DNA from: Acidobacteriota bacterium
Lineage (GTDB): Bacteria; Acidobacteriota; Vicinamibacteria; Vicinamibacterales; UBA823
Assembly: GCA_003509065.1 (NCBI GenBank)
Contig: DODG01000392.1
Location: 1 to 5,524 of the forward strand
Length of the DNA stretch: 5,524 bases
Reading direction: 5' to 3'
The notes under the pieces were generated by a model. That model had not been told where the DNA came from. It did no database searches and worked only from the letters and a program-made list of their open reading frames with translations. A program made the position numbers and the translations under genes. Shown here piece by piece: positions 1 through 4,421 of the stretch. Each line of letters starts with the position of its first letter. Positions within the stretch are counted from its first letter, which is position 1.

Positions 1-63
1 AAAGGCTTCAAAAATAAGCTTTTCTTCGGTTCTAACAATAGAGCATAAAATGCCCAGACGCAT
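1..63 (-). CDS. lysX: LysX, alpha-aminoadipate (or glutamate)-LysW ligase, N-terminal fragment
   Basis: Only the first 21 codons lie in the window, and the gene continues past the left edge. The visible peptide starts MRLGILCSIVRTEEKLIFEA, which matches the LysX start pattern: a short beta strand (RLGIL), then a basic segment and an E-E-K-L helix. LysX is a RimK-like ATP-grasp ligase in the cytoplasm. It joins the amino group of alpha-aminoadipate (glutamate in the ornithine/arginine version) to the C-terminal glutamate of LysW. An AAAGGAA Shine-Dalgarno lies 6 nt before the ATG, and the start falls 12 nt after the lysW stop. Tight spacing after lysW is the usual operon order and strongly supports the call despite the short fragment. 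The ATP-grasp domain and the residues that separate lysine-type from arginine-type enzymes are outside the window. Confidence 0.8.
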   Translation of the reverse strand, partial: MRLGILCSIVRTEEKLIFEAF

Positions 64-75
64 GAGGGTTCCTTT

Positions 76-240
76 CTACTCGCCCCAGTCTTCTTCTTCT
101 TTTGGAGCGTAATCAATTTTTTGGGGATCTATAGCCCGCACTTCGTATTCAGTGCCGCAATCTTGGCAGTCGACTATCTCCCCGATTTCAACTTTCTCGT
201 CTAAAACGATACTGGCATCACATTCAAGACAGTTAGGCAT
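76..240 (-). CDS. lysW: LysW, amino-group carrier protein for lysine/arginine biosynthesis
   Basis: This is a complete 54-residue acidic protein, the normal length of LysW. Two CxxC pairs (Cys4/Cys7 and Cys25/Cys28; the second reads DCQDCG) form the expected zinc-binding site. The acidic tail ends in the family signature EDWGE at residues 50-54. In the known family the gamma-carboxyl of the last glutamate is joined by LysX to the amino group of alpha-aminoadipate or glutamate. The negatively charged carrier then presents the intermediate to LysZ, LysY, LysJ and LysK in the cytoplasm. A strong GGAGGA Shine-Dalgarno (244-249 on the plus strand, read as complement) sits 3 nt before the ATG and fixes the start. 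lysX follows 12 nt downstream. No promoter lies directly ahead of lysW: transcription must pass the leader ORF and the terminator at 262-297. Whether the carrier serves lysine, arginine or both cannot be told from LysW alone. Confidence 0.96.
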   Translation of the reverse strand: MPNCLECDASIVLDEKVEIGEIVDCQDCGTEYEVRAIDPQKIDYAPKEEEDWGE

Positions 241-261
241 CAGTCCTCCAAAGCAGGCATA

Positions 262-297
262 TAAAAAACCCGCCGAAGCGAATAAACGGTCGGCGGG
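262..297 (-). terminator. Rho-independent terminator/attenuator in the lysW leader
   Basis: Read on the minus strand, an 8-bp perfect GC-rich stem (CCCGCCGA at 297-290 with TCGGCGGG at 276-269) closes a 13-nt loop and is followed at once by six T residues and an A (268-262). This is a textbook intrinsic terminator. It points towards lysW and ends only 21 nt before the lysW ATG, so it would stop lysW-lysX transcription unless it is prevented from forming. The nearest upstream stop codons are the small leader ORF at 325 and cstA at 546. Given its position between the leader ORF and lysW it is best read as an attenuator. A plain terminator for the short upstream transcript is the alternative. 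Confidence 0.82.
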
Positions 298-324
298 ATA
301 TTGAGTGTGGTGCGTAACGGTTGT

Positions 325-420
325 TTAACGTTTTGCCCAGCATCTTCCGCCGATGTACGAACGCTTCCGCTTTCGTTTATCGTGCTGCCCGTTGGCGGAT
401 GAATCGTATGTTCTAGGCAT
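325..420 (-). CDS. Putative Lys/Arg-rich leader peptide of the lysW operon (31 aa)
   Basis: A 31-codon ORF starts with ATG about 12 nt after the predicted transcription start and ends with TAA 27 nt before the terminator stem. Residues 14-20 read DKRKRKR, an alternating run of three Lys and three Arg codons (AAA CGA AAG CGG AAG CGT). The C-terminus adds CWAKR. It has no signal peptide, membrane segment or recognisable domain. Its position (promoter, short basic ORF, terminator, lysW) is that of an attenuator leader peptide, where translation of the Lys/Arg run would sense charged tRNA-Lys and/or tRNA-Arg. The main weakness is the lack of a clear Shine-Dalgarno before the ATG; the 5' leader is very short and initiation might be nearly leaderless. 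A small basic protein with its own function is the alternative. I do not recognise it as a known family. Confidence 0.6.
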   Translation of the reverse strand: MPRTYDSSANGQHDKRKRKRSYIGGRCWAKR

Positions 421-438
421 TATTGAAAACTGTTCAAA

Positions 439-468
439 AGTATAGAACGCAGTTAATCAGTTGGTCAA
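439..468 (-). promoter_or_regulatory. Sigma70-type promoter of the leader-lysW-lysX transcript
   Basis: On the minus strand, TTGACC (468-463, 5 of 6 to consensus) and TATACT (444-439, 5 of 6) are separated by 18 bp. This predicts a transcription start near 432, about 12 nt before the leader ORF ATG at 420. It is the best promoter match in the window, and it lies between the end of cstA and the leader, giving lysW-lysX a start of their own. Confidence 0.72.
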
Positions 469-514
469 GCAAGCGATCGGTGATATTTGAGCAATTACAG
501 ACGTCGCACAAACA

Positions 515-537
515 GCGATCAGCAGGTTTCTGATTGC
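515..537 (-). terminator. Weak hairpin after cstA, possible terminator
   Basis: Eight bases after the cstA stop, the minus strand holds GCAATCAG (537-530) and CTGATCGC (522-515) around a 7-nt loop. This gives an 8-position stem with one mismatch. The following bases (TGTTTGTG) are only partly T-rich, so termination efficiency is doubtful. It is the only candidate for ending cstA transcription before the lysW promoter; if it fails, cstA transcripts would run into the attenuator at 262-297. Confidence 0.3.
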
Positions 538-545
538 CGAGTCTT

Positions 546-2219
546 TTATTTTTCGTTCGAGGATGTTCTCAGGTTTTTCTTTAAAGCCGAACCAGCTTCT
601 AAGAGGACGCAAACCGCAGAGATTACAATCACGATATCAACACCGAGCAATAAGAATTGACCCTTTTCGTACAGATCGCCGAGTTGATAGATAGCTGCTA
701 TTAAGGCCACTGTTGTAACAAATGCCATCGGGATTAATGTGTACTTGATCGGCCTTTTGTGTTTGACCAGAATCACGCTTATCAGGAGGAGCGTCAAGCC
801 TGCCAATAATTGATTCGTCGTTCCGAACAGCGGCCAGAGTGCCATTCCCCCTGTGAGGTCTGGGCCACCTGCGGCGAAGGCCAGTGTGAGGCAGGCAGTT
901 ACGGCTACGGCAGTGGCGATATGCGGGTTACGAAAGAATCGTATGCCGTAGATATCACCCCATTCTTGAACAATGTAACGTTGGAGTCTGACGCCAGTAT
1001 CCATTGTAGTGCCGGCAAATAGCACTGCCATCATCGTCAGAAGCGTTGCAGCGGTTTCATGCCTAAGACCAGAGCCGCTAGAAACAATCGTCGCACCACC
1101 CTGAACGAAGGCCGTGATACCTCCATTACCAAATTCTGTGTAGACTCCCCGCCATTCGTCCAGCGAGGCAAAGCCTGCGCTTACGGCAATAATGGCAGCG
1201 AGCGCGAGGGCACCTTCCCCAGCAGAACCGAGATAGCACACAAATCGTTCATCGGTCTCGAGGTTGATTTGTTTCGATGTCGTACCTGACCCGACTAGGC
1301 CATGGAACCCTGAGACTGCACCACAACCAACCGTTACAAACAAAAGCGGCAGGAGGTCTGGTGTGTTGGCTGGCAGATCCAGATTGAATGCCGGCGCGAC
1401 AATTGGCGGTGCTGCAATAAAGACTGTGGCATACACCAGAATTAAACCGACAAATAACTGGATCCCATTGATGTAAGCGCGTGGCTGTAGCAACATCCAA
1501 ATTGGCAGCAAAGAGGCGATGCTCGCATACGCGAAGAGGATTAAAATCCATTGTGCGCCAGGAGCAAGCCCCATCACTGTTTGCGGTAATTCAATTGGGA
1601 CACTTTCTCCAAGTGGAATAACAGCATACAAAATGACTGTGCCGATTATTGTTGGCCAGAGAATTGGCACCTTCATTCGAAAAATTAGCTGTCCAAGGCC
1701 TATGGCGACAATGGTTGCCGCCCATACAGGGATAACACTGCTTGGTGTTGCTTGTAGCGCCCCAGCAATCGAGACTGCGAACACTGCGTTAACCATCAAG
1801 AGCAGTAAAAAGATAACAATCATAAAAAGTGTACGAGCTCTTGCACCAACGATTTCTCCAGTTAACGCACCGACTGATCGGGCACGATTACGGGTGCTTG
1901 CCCAGACAGCCCCGAAGTCATGGGCGCCTGCAAAGAAAATCGTGCCAAAAATTACCCAGATGGCTGCCGGCACCCAACCCCAGATTATCGCGATGGACGG
2001 ACCGATAATTGGCGCCGCACCGGCGACGGCAGTAAAATGGTGGCCCCAGAGAATAATTTTTGGCGTGGGCACATAGTCGATGTCGTCTCGCATCGTGTGT
2101 GCGGGCGTTCTAAACTCTGCATCAAGCTGATAGATGCGATCAGCAAGAAATCTCGAATAGAATCGGTAGCCTAGAAAAAGCAGGATTAATCCGGCGGTTG
2201 CTAATTGGATTGCAGTCAT
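546..2219 (-). CDS. cstA: Short-form CstA carbon starvation family transporter
   Basis: This 557-residue inner-membrane protein is hydrophobic throughout, with well over a dozen likely membrane helices. CstA family signatures are clear: YRFY near residues 18-21, DYVPT at 48-52, GHHFTAVAGAAPIIGP at 59-74, SGFHGLVGSGTTSKQI at 303-318, TTMDTGVRLQRY at 404-415 and WPLFGTTNQLLAG at 462-474. Characterised relatives are E. coli CstA and BtsT (about 700 residues), which take up peptides or pyruvate under carbon limitation. This protein belongs to the shorter branch, lacking the extra N-terminal helix and having a more compact C-terminal half. The substrate cannot be predicted. The ATG fits because the family core (YRFY...) begins directly after it, but no good Shine-Dalgarno precedes it (only CTCAAG). 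It is divergent from the FAH-family gene at 2419. A small CstA-associated protein, often next to cstA in enterics, is not seen here. Confidence 0.94.
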   Translation of the reverse strand: MTAIQLATAGLILLFLGYRFYSRFLADRIYQLDAEFRTPAHTMRDDIDYVPTPKIILWGHHFTAVAGAAPIIGPSIAIIWGWVPAAIWVIFGTIFFAGAHDFGAVWASTRNRARSVGALTGEIVGARARTLFMIVIFLLLLMVNAVFAVSIAGALQATPSSVIPVWAATIVAIGLGQLIFRMKVPILWPTIIGTVILYAVIPLGESVPIELPQTVMGLAPGAQWILILFAYASIASLLPIWMLLQPRAYINGIQLFVGLILVYATVFIAAPPIVAPAFNLDLPANTPDLLPLLFVTVGCGAVSGFHGLVGSGTTSKQINLETDERFVCYLGSAGEGALALAAIIAVSAGFASLDEWRGVYTEFGNGGITAFVQGGATIVSSGSGLRHETAATLLTMMAVLFAGTTMDTGVRLQRYIVQEWGDIYGIRFFRNPHIATAVAVTACLTLAFAAGGPDLTGGMALWPLFGTTNQLLAGLTLLLISVILVKHKRPIKYTLIPMAFVTTVALIAAIYQLGDLYEKGQFLLLGVDIVIVISAVCVLLEAGSALKKNLRTSSNEK

Positions 2220-2418
2220 CTTGAGAAAAATATCATATCGTCTAATAATGAGTATGTTCCATGGCTCACTTCGTTATTTGTATCACTCGGGCCGATTTTG
2301 TTAAGGACTTATCAAGGAATTAAATGTTTTGCGTGTGGTGAGGAATGCAACTTACGAGCTATTTTGATCTATGCAGAGTAAGAGCACACCTCATTAACTG
2401 CTTGGAGTCTTCATTCTT
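2220..2418. other. Divergent intergenic spacer between cstA and the FAH-family gene
   Basis: This 199-bp AT-rich stretch must hold the promoters of both flanking genes. Toward the right, TTGTTA (2298-2303) and TTAAAT (2320-2325) with a 16-bp gap form a weak plus-strand candidate, each 4 of 6 to consensus. Toward the left, TATGAT (2233-2238, minus strand) resembles a -10 but has no matching -35 and lies only about 14 bp before the cstA start. No CRP-like TGTGA-N6-TCACA palindrome, riboswitch fold or convincing small ORF was found. Confidence 0.4.
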
Positions 2419-3522
2419 ATGCTGTTAATCAGTCGCGTTTTTCTTTTGTTGCTTTTAGCAATCCCAGCGAATGCTTCTACAGAACCATTCAAATTGGGTA
2501 CTTTTGAATACGAAGGGCGAGAGCTTTTGGGAGTCGTCTTGCGTGATCAGCATGTCATCGATCTAGTGATCGCTAACACTTCTATGGAGCGACATAAGCC
2601 CCTTTGGGTCAAGTTACCAATGCCGATCGACATGACGGAGTTGATTGGTCGCTACGAGATAGGTTTACGGGACCGCATTCATGCGATCGTCGATGCTGTC
2701 GTTTTCACGATTGGCTCTTCCAACGAATTGAGCTATGTTTACGACCTTTCGGAATTGCACATCTTTCCACCGGTCAAACCAAAAGTTGTTCTGTCCGCAG
2801 CGCTCAACTATCGGGAACACATGACGGAGATGACGACTGGTTTAGCCGCTGAGATGTCTGATGCTAAGGCTGTGGATGCAGCTCCTCAGTCGATGGATCA
2901 TTTCTGGGAGCGGGAAGCTAGCGATACCCGACAGAATCCATATTTATTTAATAAGCCGGCCAGTATTGTGATTGGAGATGGCGATCCAATTTTGTTGAAA
3001 CCTAAACGCGAACAGATAGATTGGGAATGTGAATTTGCGATCGTAATCGGGCAACCGGCAAGCCATCTGCCTCTTGAGGAGGCACGGCAACATATTTTTG
3101 GATACACGATGATGAACGATGTGGGTGATCGAGAAGGTCGGGGTGATAACCGTTATGGATCAGACTGGTTGGTATGGAAAGGTAGTGATACGTTTGCACC
3201 GCTTGGACCATTTATTGTGCCGGCTGAATTCGTCGAAGACCCGCACACTCTCGATATCCAATTTAGGCTTTCTGGTGAACTAATGCAGGACGCGAATACC
3301 GAGTTGATGCAACATAGCGTTGATGAATTGGTCCAATTCGTATCGAACAATATTATTTTGAAACCTGGTGACGTGATTGCCACCGGTACTCCCGGTGGTG
3401 TTGGGTATGCCAGAACGCCACCTGTGTTTATGGAACCAGGAGATGTGGCTGAATGTTCTGTTGAAGGAATCGGAACCCTGACGAATCCAGTTATGCGTTG
3501 GGAAGATGTGATGCCACGCTAG
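2419..3522 (+). CDS. FAH-family hydrolase with an N-terminal secretion signal
   Basis: This 367-residue protein has a C-terminal fumarylacetoacetate hydrolase fold from about residue 120 to the end. Family residues are present: the NYREH motif (130-134, with His134), acidic metal ligands Glu203 and Glu205 in DWECEFAIVIG, Asp234 in GYTMMNDVGDRE, Lys254 and Asp257 in WKGSDTFAPLGP, and GDVIATGTPGGVG (317-329). Members cleave C-C bonds of 3-oxo acids or decarboxylate/isomerise related diacids using Mg2+ or Mn2+, typically in aromatic catabolism; the substrate here is unknown. Unusually, residues 1-19 form a Sec signal peptide (hydrophobic VFLLLLLAIP, AxA site A17-N18-A19). Typical cytosolic relatives begin near FKLGTFEYEGRE (residue 24 on). 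The linker between NYREH and YLFNKPAS (about 137-172) is longer than usual. GGAG lies 12 nt before the ATG, a loose spacing. A TTG start at codon 26 is possible but has no ribosome site. Confidence 0.88.
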   Translation: MLLISRVFLLLLLAIPANASTEPFKLGTFEYEGRELLGVVLRDQHVIDLVIANTSMERHKPLWVKLPMPIDMTELIGRYEIGLRDRIHAIVDAVVFTIGSSNELSYVYDLSELHIFPPVKPKVVLSAALNYREHMTEMTTGLAAEMSDAKAVDAAPQSMDHFWEREASDTRQNPYLFNKPASIVIGDGDPILLKPKREQIDWECEFAIVIGQPASHLPLEEARQHIFGYTMMNDVGDREGRGDNRYGSDWLVWKGSDTFAPLGPFIVPAEFVEDPHTLDIQFRLSGELMQDANTELMQHSVDELVQFVSNNIILKPGDVIATGTPGGVGYARTPPVFMEPGDVAECSVEGIGTLTNPVMRWEDVMPR

Positions 3523-3681
3523 GAAGTGTAGTCCTAACGTAGATGGGTCAATGTTATCTTTATGGGTTATGACGCTCTCAAGTAACGGCCGTTAGGTACG
3601 TCAGTAAGTATTGACGTTTCCCGTTACATCGGTCAATCATACATCGACGAATGGTTCAACAAGTTTTTTTCCGTTCGGTTT
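3523..3681. repeat. Convergent spacer with clustered inverted repeats
   Basis: This 159-bp stretch separates two converging genes. It holds a perfect 12-bp palindrome TAACGGCCGTTA (3583-3594). It also holds a compound hairpin: GTAACGG (3582-3588) with CCGTTAC (3621-3627), enclosing ACGTCA (3598-3603) with TGACGT (3612-3617). A third pair is CCTAACG (3533-3539) with CGTTAGG (3590-3596). These arms overlap, so different folds compete. None is followed by a proper T-run; the T-rich tracts at 3664-3670 and 3679-3683 lack a stem directly before them. The hairpins may act as a bidirectional terminator or 3'-end stabiliser. No ORF or RNA gene is evident. Confidence 0.5.
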
Positions 3682-4293
3682 TTAATAGCTCGTGCCAATT
3701 AATTGCTGAAGCGCGTCCAAGTTTCTGCCGATCCACTCCTCAATCATGGCTGCAGCGTTCTCACCTGGCCCTCGCAACCTGTCATCTTTTGCGCCTAGAA
3801 AATCCGTCGTGAAAACCATGTTGGGAATTACCAAGCGTGCGAGGATAACGTCTTCTCGCACAGTACTTGATACTGTTCCTTGAGTGTCTCCGTCTCGAAA
3901 GATGTTGGCGCCTTTAATGGTTCCTCTGACTTCTGTAGCCACAATTTCCAGCATAATGTCAGCTTCTTGCTCTGTTTCGACAACTTGCATAAGTTGCCGT
4001 CTCTCGTCTGTTCGCTGGAGTCCTTCAATAAGTTGATTGATCGCGTTAGAACCTTGTCTTGAACTGTAACTGTATTGGCTGCCTTCTTCTGCGAAGGCTA
4101 AAGGCGCAAATTCCCATTCCCCTGGTGGAAGATTGAGATCAATCGGTCCACTGTTTGATTCATCCGACCCAAATATAAGAATCCGAATTCTATCAGTTTC
4201 ACCATCCTGAGCTGCTACTGGTGCGCTCAGTCCAAGAATCAGGCTAGTTGTTAGAAATATGAATACCGACGAAGTGAAGTAGCACGCTCTCAT
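3682..4293 (-). CDS. Secreted protein of unknown function (203 aa)
   Basis: I do not recognise this family. Residues 1-28 are a Sec signal peptide: Arg2, a hydrophobic core around VFIFLTTSLILGL, and a V26-A27-A28 cleavage site before Gln29. The only cysteine is at position 4, so the protein is not a lipoprotein and the mature form has no disulfide. The mature domain begins with a predicted beta strand (RIRILIFG, 35-42). It has a polar middle, a likely helix rich in Glu/Arg/Gln (86-108) and a further strand EADIMLEIVATEVRG (110-124). It then has a Thr/Ser/Asp-rich part and a C-terminal amphipathic helix (NAAAMIEEWIGRNLDALQQL, 179-198). No catalytic motif is visible. The start is firm: AGGAGA ends 4 nt before the ATG. 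The gene lies 128 nt downstream of the PLP enzyme on the same strand, and a candidate promoter at 4347-4355 suggests independent expression. A periplasmic location is inferred from the signal peptide. Confidence 0.82.
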   Translation of the reverse strand: MRACYFTSSVFIFLTTSLILGLSAPVAAQDGETDRIRILIFGSDESNSGPIDLNLPPGEWEFAPLAFAEEGSQYSYSSRQGSNAINQLIEGLQRTDERRQLMQVVETEQEADIMLEIVATEVRGTIKGANIFRDGDTQGTVSSTVREDVILARLVIPNMVFTTDFLGAKDDRLRGPGENAAAMIEEWIGRNLDALQQLIGTSY

Positions 4294-4346
4294 GGCGTCT
4301 CCTATTGATTGACCTGGCGTTTATCCGAAATCAAGAGATCGAAATG

Positions 4347-4355
4347 AGTATATCA
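4347..4355 (-). promoter_or_regulatory. Extended -10 promoter for the secreted-protein gene
   Basis: On the minus strand TGATATACT combines the TGN extension with TATACT (5 of 6 to TATAAT). The -35 position 17 bp upstream is poor (TTTTCT), which an extended -10 can tolerate. Predicted transcription would start near 4340, leaving about 47 nt of leader before the ATG at 4293. Confidence 0.5.
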
Positions 4356-4421
4356 GGAGCCGTTGTACTAGAAAACATTTAAGGAATCACTAAAAACTGC
4401 ACAGGAAAGCTCGGTTAAACT

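Larger units (their letters stand above)
262..420 (-). promoter_or_regulatory. Candidate ribosome-mediated attenuator with alternative RNA pairings
   Basis: Four short segments of the minus-strand leader can pair in competing ways. Segment 1, TCCGCC (399-394), is exactly complementary to GGCGGA (351-346) in segment 2. Segment 2, TCGGCGG (353-347), is exactly complementary over 7 bp to CCGCCGA (296-290) in segment 3. Segment 3, CCCGCCGA (297-290), pairs over 8 bp with segment 4 (276-269) to make the terminator. Segments 2 and 4 are therefore near-identical copies competing for segment 3. The Lys/Arg codon run (378-361) lies between segments 1 and 2. By analogy with known amino-acid operon attenuators, a ribosome stalled at the early Lys/Arg codons would block 1:2 and leave segment 2 free to pair with 3, giving read-through into lysW. 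The pairings are seen in the sequence; the mechanism is inferred. Segment 2 lies inside the ORF rather than after its stop, so details would differ from the trp case. Confidence 0.6.

Noticed and set aside
241..440. Lysine riboswitch (L-box) ahead of lysW
   Set aside because: The transcript leader is under 200 nt and lacks the five-helix L-box layout. A leader ORF plus terminator explains the region better.
1519..2076. Long plus-strand open frame antisense to cstA (185 codons)
   Set aside because: It lies wholly inside the strongly supported cstA gene. Its translation is low-complexity (Ala, Ile, Thr, Pro) as expected from the complement of membrane-helix codons, with no domain or ribosome site.
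2248..2304. 18-codon plus-strand ORF (begins MSMFHGSL) in the cstA/FAH spacer
   Set aside because: It has no ribosome-binding site, no promoter before it, no terminator after it and no biased codon run. It is consistent with chance.
3655..3684. T-rich tracts as a classical plus-strand terminator after the FAH-family gene
   Set aside because: No stable stem directly precedes either T-run; CCGTTCGG has only a 2-nt loop and cannot form a useful hairpin.
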